Assembly: GCA_028753945.1 (NCBI GenBank)
Contig: JAPNXP010000004.1
Coordinates: 3,348,001-3,412,000, forward strand
DNA length: 64,000 nt
Origin: Hexactinellida sp. DTS-2022
Lineage: Eukaryota; Porifera; Hexactinellida
Direction: 5' to 3'
Shown: positions 36,746-48,253 of the stretch, in pieces
Position numbering within the stretch: the stretch's first letter is position 1
Layout of the letters: each line of letters starts with the position of its first letter
The notes under the pieces: model-generated
What the model was told of the DNA's origin: nothing
Seen by the model: only the letters and a program-made list of their open reading frames with translations
The model's database searches: none
Program-made: the position numbers and the translations under genes

Positions 36746-37125
36746 CAAATTTTGGTACAATTTCACAATCTTACCTCACCTAGATATTTTTGTGATTTGT
36801 TAGAGGTTATACGTATTTTTATTGGATTGAACTTTGAAAATAATGATTATTGGTCGAATCAGGGGGAAATCGGATATTCATTAAAAGCAAGTGTTTAACC
36901 ACAAAATTCGATATTCCAAATAACCATGCTATATTTTAAATTTCCCATAGACTTTGGCTTATAACACAAAATTTGGCCTTACTATGTCAATTTTTATCCG
37001 ATTTCTCCCTGTACCGACCAATACTCATTATTTTCAAAGTTCTATCCAATAAAAATACTTATAACCTCTAACTAAGCACAAACATATCTAGGTGAGGTAG
37101 GATTGTGAAATTGTATCCAAATTTG
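36746..37125. repeat. Foldback repeat with about 130-bp arms
   Basis: 36746-36880 and 36995-37125 are inverted copies: ACAATTTCACAATC(T/C)TACCTC and CACCTAGATAT(T/G)TTTGTG, then the ATTGGATTGAACTTTGAAAA type words. The arms diverge by roughly 10-15 percent by eye. No TSD was identified. Confidence 0.75.
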
Positions 37126-37809
37126 CACATATAAATACTACAGAACACTCTGCTTATTTGGGATACCGGTTAATTGGGGCAACTTCCCAGGAACCAAATG
37201 CTTTTCATAGAAGCTAATACTAAAAAATTTGGTTAATTGAGACAAACTCCGCTTAATCGGGACAAGCTCAACAAATTGGGTTCAAATTTATGCTAGCTCA
37301 ATCAAAAATTCATACTGATAAGAACAAATTTTAACTATCATGATTAACAGGGGTTTATCCAGGAGCGCGCCATACGCCTAGAGGCGTATAAATTTGGCTA
37401 TGTTTGCGTTTAGGAGCGCGAAAACTGCCGAAACTCCCCGTAGAGTAATACAAAACCAACCTTTTAGGCGTACAAAATACATACTCTAGTGACCTTAGGG
37501 AAATTAGGAGCGTTCAATTTGTGTCCTGTATAATTCCCTGATGATTAATTCTGATAAAGGTACAACATAATTTCTAAATAGGGTAAATAGGGGTGAATTA
37601 ATTCCCTTCCGGTGTAAACGCGTACCTATGATTAATTATATGTACATACGTACGTATATGATTAAAACTCGATTGTTATATATTTGTGTGTTTGTTTGCC
37701 CGGATTGGATTTAAGTGATGGAACATAGAAACTGCATTTATAATTTTTATATATCTTCCAAAGGTTATAATAGGTAAACAAGTAGGCTGATTACGATTTC
37801 GCATTTACA

Positions 37810-38065
37810 AATTTATAATATGAATATTTATGTTGTTGTTTACCGAAATTAGGTAAATAAATTGATGAAAATTGAAAATTAACCTAGAAGTTAGCTTTCA
37901 ACGGGTATTATAAGTTAAGAATTATGCTGATTTCAAATTTTGAAATTATAAATTTCTTTTATGAATTTTATTGTTGTTGTTTACATAAATCGGTCTACAA
38001 ATTATTAAGTATCAAAATGAACCCATAAGCCAGCTTTCAACGGGTATTATAGGAAACAAGTTAAA
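37810..38065 (+). repeat. Imperfect two-unit direct repeat of about 130 bp
   Basis: GTTGTTGTTTAC, then CAGCTTTCAACGGGTATTAT or TAGCTTTCAACGGGTATT, occurs twice at about 130-bp spacing (37832-37915 and 37972-38052). It is surrounded by AT-rich sequence without genes from 37126 to 39220, apart from a worn pogo-like patch (37140-37270) and the GGCGTACAAAAT patch near 37460. Confidence 0.55.
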
Positions 38066-39232
38066 AGTATAGAAAAGACCCTGTATTGATATTTTGACAC
38101 CCGACGACCTAATGTTTTTATTGCGTTTTTGGATAGTACTAATATATCTAAGATATCCCTGAAAATATTAGAGTTCTACTATGTATATATCCTTAGTTAT
38201 GAACTAGACAATGTCAATATAGGCCTAATCCATACTAGCCAAAGAATTACATAAAAATTTTATTTTAGTTTTTAGCCCGAAACATGTCAATTATAAATTA
38301 TACCTGAGTCAATACTCAATGTTTTCAATCAGACCTAAATGTGCTTTTTCTTTAATCTACTCTATGTTATTGTCATTTTTGTGAAATTGGTCAAAAAATC
38401 CCACTTTTTTGCATTAAAAGTTTACTAATTCAATTTTTTTGTATTATAATGCCCTTACAACCGCGATTGAAAACATGCGCCTACATATACTGAGCATTTT
38501 TAAAAAAGTTTGACTTTCTAGGATAAAAATTAAATTTTTTAGATTTTTATGCCCAAAGTGTCTTTTTGGAAAAAAATTCGAATTTAGAAATGACGTAATA
38601 GGATCGTTTCTTCTGCAAAATAATTAAAATAAAGACTATTACTGCGAAGAAATAGTCTTCTAATAATATGTTGAAAATTTCAAAAAGATTCAACAATTTT
38701 GAAAAATTTCCATATATGGGAGATTACGTCATATTTTATTAAAAAACGCCATCATTTATTGAAAATTAAGAAAAAAAAATCATAGAAGTCAATCTCTACA
38801 TCATCTAGAGTATTCCTAGTAGTAAATTATGCAATTCTGAGATTCACCATATATGCCTAAATATCAGTACAGGATACCCTTAAAGAAGATAATGTATCTT
38901 TCAATAGTATATATTCTCCGAGTTTCTATCATATAAATTGGGTCCTCATCTTGCATTGCCCACTAAATTTTCGCCACATTCTTTACAATAACAAACAATG
39001 CATAATATTTATAGCACTCTTTTAGTTACTTGAAGAAATAATTTGTCTGGAGAAACAAATGGAACAGGGTGGTAAGTAAATTGGTTTTGTAATTTCATTT
39101 TAAAAAGTTAACCATAGGCGTTGTTTGCCATCTATTGTGCGTTATCAATTGTAATGCATTATGTATACGTATACTAAAAGTATTGCTGCTTGTCAATTAT
39201 GGTTTCCTCTTTTAAGGCTGAAACGATTATTC

Positions 39233-39501
39233 CGAATATTCGAATATTCGTTTTAAATGATTGAACGAATCTTCTTTGATTACTTTTGGCCAACAAAACA
39301 TTACTTTTTTTTTGCTTGGAGAGATTGTATATAAAAATCCTTACCTAAACTAGATGATTATTAGTTAACTTGTGTATAATACACTTTGTAACTATTTTGG
39401 AACCATTCTAACTATAACAAAAAGCTATTTTCCAATGTTCTTTGTGTCTTGAAATTGAATTAATGCTTAGTCATCCAAATCAACGAATATTCGAATATTC
39501 G
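39233..39501. repeat. Pair of 18-bp palindromes, probable ends of a small hAT-like repeat
   Basis: CGAATATTCGAATATTCG occurs at 39233-39250 and again at 39484-39501, flanked by AAACGATTATTC and by GTTCGTTCG-type words. Each is a perfect palindrome. Paired palindromic subterminal motifs suggest a non-autonomous element, but the outer ends are unresolved. The sequence up to 40014 holds nothing else clear. Confidence 0.45.
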
Positions 39502-40014
39502 TTTGTTTAGAAAAGGTTCGTTCGTTGCAAGTCGAATGCAAGGTTAATCTAAGGATCATGGATTTCATAGACGAGGGTGCGCAGCGAGCGTTGATAATTA
39601 TTAGGGTGAAGAGGACTTTTTAATATCATTGATATTACTAAATAATTTTAGGACAACAATATTTACTGATTTAGGGGAGATAAAATATGAGGTGCACGAA
39701 ATATTGTCGGGGGGGAGCAAATGATCGCATCTCGTATTGTGTCGTCTCGAATTGGCGGCATCCCGTAAGCTTGAAACTCATAGGTAGTAGTTAACATTAA
39801 AAAGAGTAGGGCTGAAACGAATGTTATTACTACTGACGCTTTTCATTCTAATGAGACCATATGTTGTTTGCCCCTCCCAGTCTGGTTTTCAAATCTACGC
39901 CCCTGTTTGCAAGTATAATTCCAAATTAATAACATCAAGTTATATTCACAATCCGGAATTAATTGGTAATTAATGGTAAATTGAGCAATGTTTCGGCGGG
40001 AAAGGCCCGTTGCA

Positions 40015-40183
40015 TAGGATTCTGACCCGCAATATAAAATTGTAATAGCAAATCCATGGTGCGATTCAAATCCTACGGTAGTCAAGAGCGTAGGATTCTG
40101 ACCCGCAATACAAAATTAATATAGTGAATCCATGGTGCGGGTCAAAATCCTACTAAAATAATCCGTAGGATTTTGACCCGTAT
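40015..40183. repeat. Tandem 60-bp mini-foldbacks (TAGGATTYTGACCCG)
   Basis: Units at 40015-40074 and 40091-40153 each start TAGGATTCTGACCCGCAATA and end ATTCAAATCCTA or GGGTCAAAATCCTA, so each unit folds on itself. Both contain AATCCATGGTGCG. A third start, TAGGATTTTGACCCG, is at 40166-40180. The class is unknown. 40190-40797 is otherwise featureless. Confidence 0.7.
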
Positions 40184-40797
40184 TGATTATATTACATTAA
40201 TTATGATTTTATTATCAAGCCTATCTCGGTTTTCACAATAACATAGTTGAATTGCTATACGTAGGCATAGCTTATTTTACGAATATTTTTTGCTTGTTTA
40301 ACTTGGATAATTTGGTAAATTAGTGAAGTCGATAATTATCCAACGTGGTTATGTGAACCAATCTTCCCCAAGATATCTCTAATTTCAGATCCATCCACTC
40401 TCTTTGGAATACATTTAGAAAAAGTAATGATTCTATTCGCATTGTTAATCAGATTCGACTTAAGTTTAATTAATTAATAATAATGCAAAATTCATTGACA
40501 AAGAAAATAGTAATGAATACATTACTTTATTAAGAATAAAGAAAATCTAAATTAAACTGTGTCGAATAGGATGTAAAAAGTAGAAGCTTGTCCCTTTGGT
40601 TTCTGTAACCACAATCTATATTCATACGTACATCCAACTCTCTAAGTGAGCAATTAATGAATTTGTGAGCTAAATCTTCTACACTATTTACCAATAACTC
40701 CATGTGAAAGACATAATCTAGAAAGAAAACAAGTAATGTGTGGTCTACTCCACCCCTACAGACACATTCCATTCCTCTCCATTTATAATATTATATA

Positions 40798-40982
40798 CAG
40801 TAGAACTCGGATTGTTCGTACCTGGTTTAGTCCGTACTTCGGCTTAATACGTACTAACTTGTATTAACAATGTTTGTCAATTTATATATGTATCTCTATG
40901 TGTCAACTCGGTTAGTACGTAAACTCCGATAATACGTACTAATTCTCTCCTCCGAGGGGTACGTACTAACCAAGTTCTAATG
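40798..40982. mobile_element. pogo/Tigger-like MITE, 185 bp, TA target site
   Basis: The ends are CAGTAGAACTCGGATTG and CTAACCAAGTTCTAATG, flanked by TA. AATACGTACTAA is repeated in both orientations inside. It directly abuts the 21-bp satellite. Confidence 0.72.
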
Positions 40983-40989
40983 TATTATA

Positions 40990-41249
40990 AGACCGTACTG
41001 CTATATTAACATACCGTACTGCTATATTAACAGACCGTACTGCTATATTAACATACCGTACTGCTATACTAACAGACCTCACTAGTATATAAAGTATAAA
41101 CGGACCGCACTAGTAACTAACAGACCGTACTAGTATATTAACAGACCGCACTAGTATACTAACATACCGCACTAGTATACTAACAGACCACACCAGTATA
41201 TTAACAGACCGTACTGCTATATTAACAGACCGTACTTGTTACACTAATC
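40990..41249. repeat. 21-bp tandem satellite, about 12 units
   Basis: The unit is close to AGACCGTACTGCTATATTAAC. The first four units alternate AGACC and ATACC starts, later ones use CACTAGTATA, and the last two revert to GTACTGCTATA. One unit is longer (AGTATATAAAGTATAAAC). Units are contiguous with no unique spacers, so this is a minisatellite and not a CRISPR array. Confidence 0.9.
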
Positions 41250-41408
41250 ATTAAAACTGTTAATAACGGCTACCCAAGGGACTGTTAAAAAATGGCCATT
41301 ATGACAGATGACAGCTAGTATATACAGGTTTATTTTAATATGGGAAGTCATGTGGAGACCTATTCTAAGATCCCGTTATACTAGACAGTTCTAGAGTATA
41401 CTTTAATG

Positions 41409-41686
41409 CAGTGGTTTTCAACCTTTTTTGTACTACGGAACCCCTAATTGTTTGTGACAGCACGGGGAACCCTACACTTCTAATTCCTCTCCGAATATAT
41501 TTCTTACAAATTTAATTACGTTTATTTTTAACTAGTATAGTCAGGTACACTTTTGCATATTTCTTAAATTCGTGGTCTGATAGTCATTAAGCTACTAAAG
41601 ATTGTATTTTCGATTGACTATCATGAGTCTCTGTGTATTTGCATCGATTTGCCTATAATCCGCGGAATCCCGGTTGAAAACCACTG
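41409..41686. mobile_element. hAT MITE, 278 bp, 8-bp TSD
   Basis: The ends are CAGTGGTTTTCAACC and GGTTGAAAACCACTG, perfect inverted repeats. The TSD ctttaatg is at 41401-41408 and 41687-41694. The minus open frame at 41595-41789 is partly this MITE. Confidence 0.94.
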
Positions 41687-41769
41687 CTTTAATGTTATAG
41701 TCATTAAATAAGTCTAGAAACTCACTTGCTTCTGGTTCCAATCTTGTGTTTCGTCCCGGCCCGGGCTCG

Positions 41770-43870
41770 TAAGTTGCGTTGCCTTTCACTCAATACACTT
41801 GAGATGGTTGAGTGTTGCAAGTGTTAAGGTGTAATTCACCACTGGGGACATGCCGTTGCAGGTCGCGTTTCCATTATCTGGGATCACCATGATAGGGATT
41901 GCATTGCCTGAATAGCCTCTAGCAGAGGTCCTCACAAAGTTCAATGTACCTTGCCTTTGATCGCTTTCGACTGAATAAGAAGATTTAGTCAGAAGAGTGC
42001 AAGAGGTAGAATACAGTATTGAGTGATCCGATGAAGTGTTTACAGTCCCATAGTTCGACAGTAAGTTTTCTCATGCCGTCATATTTATAAAATTGTCCCT
42101 TGTCACATCGGATAGAGTAAAAGTGGTTGCTAACGAAGTTGGATAAGCCAGCTAGAGTATAATGTAATGTCCATTGTTGATGACTGATGGTAAATTGTTG
42201 GTCGATGTCAGATATTAATACTTGTTTGCTTCGTGGTAGAATGTGTCCAATTTCAATTGTTAGCAGTATAGGAATGGTTTGAAAATGCCCCGATAACCTC
42301 TCACAGATTGCATCACTTGATCCACAGGACTTTACATTTAGTTTGAATTAGTTTTCGGTTTATAGAAAACTCCAGATTAGTGAATACGCTGCCAATATTT
42401 CCTATCTTAGTCGTGGTGTTAAATTGTTGGTGCAGTGGTGGCATTTGAAGTTGGTAATGTATCTATCGTTACATAGATCTCCTGGGGCCTTATTCACTAA
42501 ACTACTTAAACTTATACTTATACTTAAACTAAGTAAAAACTAAGTATATAGCCAAAACCTTGGTAAAAACTAAGTATTATTCCTTATACTTAGCAAAAAA
42601 CTAAGTCGGTATTCACAAAGCAAAACTAAGAAAAAATACTTAGTTTTTGTACAATACTTAGTTTAATACTTAGTTTTGTCTAAAACTAAGTATAATACTA
42701 GTTTTTTGTCCAAATTTACTTAAGATTTTAAGTCAAAATTGGAGGACACTTAGGTCTACGTATTCATTAAATTATTAACTTATCGAAGAAATTTATAAAG
42801 ATATTTGTGTAAATGCATCAAGTTTGAATCTTAAATACTATAATATTGATAAGCATATCAAAAGTTCAACCAATTTCAGAATAAAACTTAGTTTTATGGC
42901 AAACTAAATAAAAAGCTAAGTATTCTACTTAGTTTTTGCATATATGTATACTAAGTAAACTAAGTATACAGTTAAGTTTAAGAAGTATACTTATACTTAA
43001 TGAAAACTAAGTAATTGCTTAGTTTAAGTATAAGTATAAGTTTAAGTTTAAGTTTAAGTAGTTTAGTGAATAAGGCCCCTGCTCCAAAGAATTTGTTCTG
43101 ATCAAAAGAAATTGTATAATGCATCAAACCAATTGAATCACATTGAATTTCCAGCCCGTATTGTTTGGTAACATAATCTCGCAGTTCTTCGAATTTATTA
43201 CTAGCAGCCAGTTTGAACAGATTGTATAATTTGGTGTCAGTTGGTGAGGTTCCGATTGAGTTCAGTGCTTCGATTATGTTTGTTTTCTTAGAACTTATGA
43301 TGGCTAGGATGTTGTCCACTGAGCAGGTATTTAATTGCATGATGTCGTTGTACTCCCCCCCACATAGGATATGCTATTGGTAGTGATGCAATCTGTGTGA
43401 TGGTATACAGTTGGTTTGATGGTGATGGATTGGTGTCGATGGTAATTATCTCTTCTACCTGATGCTTAAGTGATAACTTATTAACTGAATCACAACAGGT
43501 AACAAAAATGCGAATGGATAGTCATAGTCTTTCTGATTTGTATTGGATCGTTACAGGGATGGCTATTGCGATATTCGTTGTACTAATTAGAGGTAGCGAT
43601 GGCGATTGTTTCTTTGGTCGTAAAATCAAGTTCAGTAGATGGATGTAACCGTATAATAATTTTTGTGATGTTAGTTATTCAGTTTTGATGGCGAGCGTTT
43701 TATGTAGTGGGGTTAGAAAGGTACGATTGTTAAGGGCTGTTAATATTTGAGGTTTTATGGTGGTTAGTGTAGCATCAATACTTTCTTCTGTTCTTCGTTG
43801 TTCAGGGAATTCATAGATTTCTTCAGTTGCTCCTAAAGTCAGGGTCACCTCAAATGGTTCTAAATGAATT
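41770..43870 (-). pseudogene. Unidentified minus-strand coding remnants downstream of the integrase
   Basis: Several long stop-poor readings follow the integrase on the same strand: PFEVTLTLGATEEIYEFPE (43860-43800), a stretch around 43480-43330, then 43340-43090 (SVDNILAIISSKKTNIIEAL, about 85 codons), and readings at 42290-42030 and about 41980-41790. Codon use and composition look coding, but frames shift. A palindromic MITE (42482-43081) splits the block. By position this could be the C-terminal part of the integrase polyprotein or a third frame of a gypsy-type element; I recognise no domain and do not assign a function. Confidence 0.5.
42482..43081. mobile_element. Palindromic MITE with ACTAAGT repeats
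   Basis: The ends GGGGCCTTATTCACTAAACT and AGTTTAGTGAATAAGGCCCC are inverted repeats that continue as TTAAACTTA(TACTTA)n. ACTTAGT/ACTAAGT or near variants recur more than 20 times, mostly near the two ends. No clear TSD. It interrupts minus-strand coding sequence (the frame ending QNKFFGAG at its right edge). Confidence 0.8.
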
Positions 43871-43936
43871 CAAATAAAATGTGTTATAAAATTTTAGGAT
43901 CGAAATAGTTCGAATAGTATGTAGAATTATCATGAC

Positions 43937-44063
43937 TAGTGTTGTAAATCAAATCAATTATTTCAAATATTTGATTTGATATAAGATCATTTTGAGTCGC
44001 TAATTATTTGATTACATTTTATTTGAAAAGATTTGAAAAATCAATGATTTATTTACAACCCTG
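43937..44063. mobile_element. Possible small hAT-like MITE
   Basis: The ends TAGTGTTGTAAATC and GATTTATTTACAACCCTG are roughly inverted, with TTTGATT-type words repeated inside. No TSD could be seen. It lies in the AT-rich stretch between unidentified coding remnants and the integrase C-terminus. Confidence 0.45.
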
Positions 44064-44329
44064 CTGTCTGATTCATAACCGTGCTTTTAATATAGCAGTA
44101 AACAATCGAAAATACTTAACAATTGCATGCGAAATAGTAAATCCAGTTGATGTGATGTTGGTGTTTGATTCTTCGTTCGTGTAACCAAAAATGTATTAGG
44201 AATGAGTCATTAGTAAGAAGTAAGATTGTAAACAATCAACCATAGTTAACTAACCGCTTGTTTGCGTGAGTAATATTTTCGAAAGAGATGGAGAGGTAAT
44301 TTTGTTACTTTTTTGCTGTTGGGATCTTT

Positions 44330-46830
44330 TCGTGCTAAGAATTGGCTTGGTGTTACTTTCACTACTGAATATGGGCCTTAGTATTTCTTTGCTCCTTTTG
44401 TTCCTGGAAGTCTCTTTGATTTCTTGATATTGTGTACAATAACCTGATCTCCTTCTTTAAATTCTGACCTAAATCATTACACTAAATGAATTGCACTATA
44501 AGAAGTTCGGAAGTTGCGTAATTAAACCAGAACTTTCGCAATAACAATAACACATTCAAATACCTATGGTTACTATTTTTAGACATCACATGATAGTATT
44601 ACTGACTCATTTATGTTCGCAAGATGTTATGTCGGATACAACAAGCAACACAATACATTTGAAACTTGAAAGGAATTCTAAAAATTGTTTATATTATAAT
44701 TTACAATAGCAAGTGAAACATATTACAATTGACGTATCAAGTAAGTTGATATCAACACACCTATTGCGTTAGACTTTGCGGTCGTAGTTTTTCTATTGGA
44801 CTTCTGCTCTTATTTGATGTTTTGTCTGGCATTTTTCTTGTGTCTTACGGGTTGCGCTATTATTTCTATCCATTCGTTGTCGTTATATGGGAGTTCGTAA
44901 GGATCTGTAATTTCATCAATGTCCATTGGAGTAATATTAGGGTGGGCTAATTCTGTTCTGTTTCAATAATTGTTTGTGATTTGAAGCCGTGGTTATTTGG
45001 AGTGGTGATAAGATTGAGTAGATTATAGGAATCGAAATCTCTACCGAACTTGAGATAAAATGGCGTGTAGCCTGTGGATCGTTTCGTCTGAGTATTGGTT
45101 GGTAGTACTACTAGCTGTAATTTATCTACCCATTCTTTGTCCCCATTGCAAATTAAAACTCAAAGCTTAATAATTATTGTAAGCATTGAATCTGAAGCGT
45201 TTGGAATAATATTTGAAATTTAAGCAAATTTAATTGAGTTAATTAAATTAAGTCTAGTTTTGAAGAATAAATATAATTATCAGAGAATGTAAGGTTCGTT
45301 CGGTTAGATAGTCCAGTTCATAAGTTCGTCCGTGAATCTTTAATTCCCTGATTATTATAATTATTATATTTAGCATCTAATTGGGATTTATAATTTCAAC
45401 ATTCAATAAATTAAGTAATAATTTGTTGGTTATTTAAATTTTAAGAATTATTAGTTGACTACAGAACTTAGGTTTTCAAAATTGTATTGTGAACTTCGAC
45501 AAGTCCGTTACCCTGCGGGTGGTAGGCAGTGGTTCTTCGGGTATCGACATTTAATTTCTTGTGGAAATCCCGAAATTCCTAAGGAACAGTATTTTTAAGA
45601 TTAATTTAAATCAGCTACTGTCAGCTACGCCGCCACTCTCACAAATCCAATGAAATCGTAATAAAAAAGTCGAAGTATTTGTATACATTTGTAAATAAAC
45701 ACATTATTTGTTCATGAAGGTAGTACATAGTTATTTATCCTATATATTATATTATTAGTAGAGAATATATTGATAACTAACAATAATATTCACAATTTGG
45801 AAAGCATCAAAACTTCATTAGGATATAACCTTGCTTGAGAATTCAGTTCCTTGATCATGATGGAGGATTTTGGTTACACCAAATGATATATAGATATCCT
45901 GTACAGTGTTTTTTTAAGGCAAATTAGAGGCCCAAAATGGTCTTCTAATTTTTATCAATGGGCCTCTAATTTTTAACGTGCTAAGTACTCAATATCATGA
46001 AATGTAGAGTGAGGGCCTCTAATTGTTGGGGTGAGGGCCTCTAATTGTTGGTAGGGCCCTCTAAGCAAATCCTTAAAAAAAACACTGATCCTGTAGACCA
46101 ATATTTCCCTTGATGTCTTGGTTTTGAGGGTTCGTGCGATTACAAATTTGCTCAAGTTGCATACGAATACCAAAATATGCTGAAATCCTAATGTTGTGCG
46201 GGACATATTGCAGACAAGATCTATGCCGCAATGATACCATCTTTCTTCTGGTGGGGGTGGGGGGGGGGGGAATTTTGTTGGAGTTCGCGCTGAGGCTGTG
46301 GTAGCAGAGCGGCAGAAGTCTAGCCGGTGTGTCAAGTTTTGATCTAAATGACGAACACTGATTATATATGAATTCTTTTCAAATTAATGCGAAATATACC
46401 TTACAAATTCCCCGATGTCGTTGTAAATGCCACTCCAATCGTATATGTTTCGATTCCGTCAGAGTCGTATTGATTTCGGGGCGAGTGACATTGTGGTAGA
46501 GCCAATAATGTCTTTGATTTTTGTGTGAATTGGAATCTCGAGGTATTTCAATGTTCCGTTCTTCTTCCTCAGGATCTAAATAAAATATTGATTAGAAATA
46601 CCAATCTGAAAATAATTTCAGAAATTATTACTTTGATCAGTTTTTGGTCTTGAACGCAAATCCCCTTGCACTTCCTGATAAATTTCTTCTTCTATAGCGA
46701 TCATTCTTGATTTCGCTGGGAATCTCTTGAGTCTGGAGGTATCCAGGAATTGACTGATACTCGCTCGCATGAGTCGCATCCTTAATAATCGTCAATGTCA
46801 AAATGATCTAGAAACAATAATACAATTAAT
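44330..46830 (-). pseudogene. Gypsy-type integrase with GT-AG introns (Ginger-like or retroelement relic)
   Basis: The minus strand encodes, in order: an H2C2-like region around 46540-46395 (YHNVTRPEINTTLT, then YDWSGIYNDIGEFV after a shift); the catalytic core with GIDLV (first D, about 46225), HHDQGTEF (second D, about 45855) and AYHPQGNGLVEVHN (E, about 45500); YTPFYLKFGRDF (about 45060); and a GPY/F-type module GPYSVVKV (about 44370) preceded by FKEGDQVIVHN. Blocks are separated by AT-rich gaps with splice-like edges: AAA|GTAATA..ATTTAG| near 46630-46575, GTAAG|GTATAT..CATTTAG| near 46395-46345, and GCAAG|GTTATA..CCTTAG| at 45829-45579, which is phase 0. A stop before GPY, a shift in H2C2 and a MITE in the core make it non-functional. 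No reverse transcriptase, RNase H or LTR is visible. Confidence 0.75.
45904..46087. mobile_element. hAT MITE, 184 bp, 8-bp TSD, inside the integrase core
   Basis: The ends are CAGTGTTTTTTTAAGG and CCTTAAAAAAAACACTG. The TSD atcctgta is at 45896-45903 and 46088-46095. AGGGCCTCTAATT repeats inside. It separates the first and second catalytic aspartate regions. Confidence 0.92.
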
Positions 46831-47440
46831 GTAAGTGCAATCTTAGAATTAGCTTTTTTATAAGTACCGAGATACTAGGGCTAGAACACAGATTTCACAA
46901 AAATGAAATTGCGACTTGCGAGTCAGAATCATATGCAACATACCTTTAACTTGAGGTATGCAGACACTGACTTCTTGAGGAAGATATGAATACTAACTAG
47001 CGCGCCACGCTTGCTCGTTCGCTTCGCGACGTGTGGCACCCCATATAACAACCGCTTCACCGTTGTTTTGTGTTACACTTTGATGTTTGCATTCGAAAAT
47101 AATCTAGAAAATTTATGAAATTGCCTGTCTATAGGCCAATAATATCCAATTGTTTTGGTAATAGAGGCCATTGACTCATTGACATGAGCGGGATGAATCG
47201 TGTTGAAAATATGTCTCCTGATGGGAAAACTCCCTATACATTCTTATTGATTTATACACTAACCGGCCAAAGGTATTTGAACAGCAATAATTGGTATTCC
47301 GACATTTGAGGTTATACCAGCATAATTACATTAGTAGATGTTACAAAATGGCTATTTACATGAAACGATGTGTAAAGTATAATATAACAGCAAAGCTTTC
47401 GTTTTACATTTTTATGGAGGCGTTAATCTCATTAAACATA
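46831..47440. other. CTTCGC-rich patch and a lone Tc1-like end
   Basis: 46990-47080 has GCGCGCCACGCTTGCTCG, GCTTCGCGACGTG and ACAACCGCTTCACCGTTG, related to the R2 hairpin patch. At 47263, TACACTAACCGGCCAAAGG followed by TATTTGAACA is a Tc1/mariner-type terminus without a visible partner. Confidence 0.45.
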
Positions 47441-47882
47441 CACTGCCCTTCCAAAAGTATTCGTACTCCATAAGCATACCCATATAAAATAGTAATATAG
47501 TGTGTCAATAATAATGTTTATTGTACACTAAATACATGGAATATTGCAATTTAGATTTCATATTCGTAATCTACGCATTCGAAATATACATTTAAAGAAG
47601 CTTCCTATGCCACCATGTACCACTTATTCCCATCTTGAACCATGGGGACAAATGGAAGAAGTGGTACATGGTGACACCGGATGATAATTTTCAAACTAAT
47701 AAATATGTAATTGAGTTGAAAGCTTCTACAATGGTCAATTCGGTGCCGTAGAATACGATTCTGATACCAAAGTGGCGACATCTCATAGGATTTGTATACA
47801 TTAGCGATAAATATTAGAGTAATATAGTACTATTTCCATAGGAAATTTTTGGGTGTACGAATACTTTTGGTAGGGGAGGGTA
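47441..47882. mobile_element. Tc1/mariner-like MITE, family T, copy 1
   Basis: The ends are CACTGCCCTTCCAAAAGTA and TACTTTTGGTAGGGGAGGG next to TA, and TTCGTACTC/GTGTACGAA follow inside. An internal stem pairs CACCATGTACCACTT (about 47611) with AAGTGGTACATGGTG (about 47660). This stem also occurs in 48254-49066, so the two are one family. Confidence 0.75.
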
Positions 47883-48253
47883 TAATTAGCACACCACACC
47901 AAACTTGCCTCTACACTGCAACATATATACGTATACACGTATATAAAGATTAATTACGTTTTAATAGTACGAGCCCTTCCTTCTCGTAGCTTCGCGACGG
48001 ATTTCTCTCTCACTAAGTTCGCTTTGTGACCTTTGTTCGTTCGGGTTGGATACTACGCAACACAATTAACGGCCGCATCTCGGCCTTACCTTTCTCAAAA
48101 TATCACAAGTAATAAATAAGTTAAACCTGTGACTTGTAAATTACACGTACTAATTTTGTTCAGTATACGGTATTGTTATTTACTAACCCAGGATTTAGCT
48201 TCTGCAACAGTAAATTGTTTAATTTTTAATTCGCTCCATTACTCTCATCTATA

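Noticed and set aside
40990-41249. Regular repeats that could suggest a CRISPR array
   Set aside because: Units are contiguous 21-mers without spacers, and the window is clearly eukaryotic.
45973-46335. Proline-rich N-terminus (PPPPPPP) as a functional domain
   Set aside because: It comes from a C/G homopolymer at 46250-46270 next to a splice-like site, probably a slippage-prone tract in a decayed gene.
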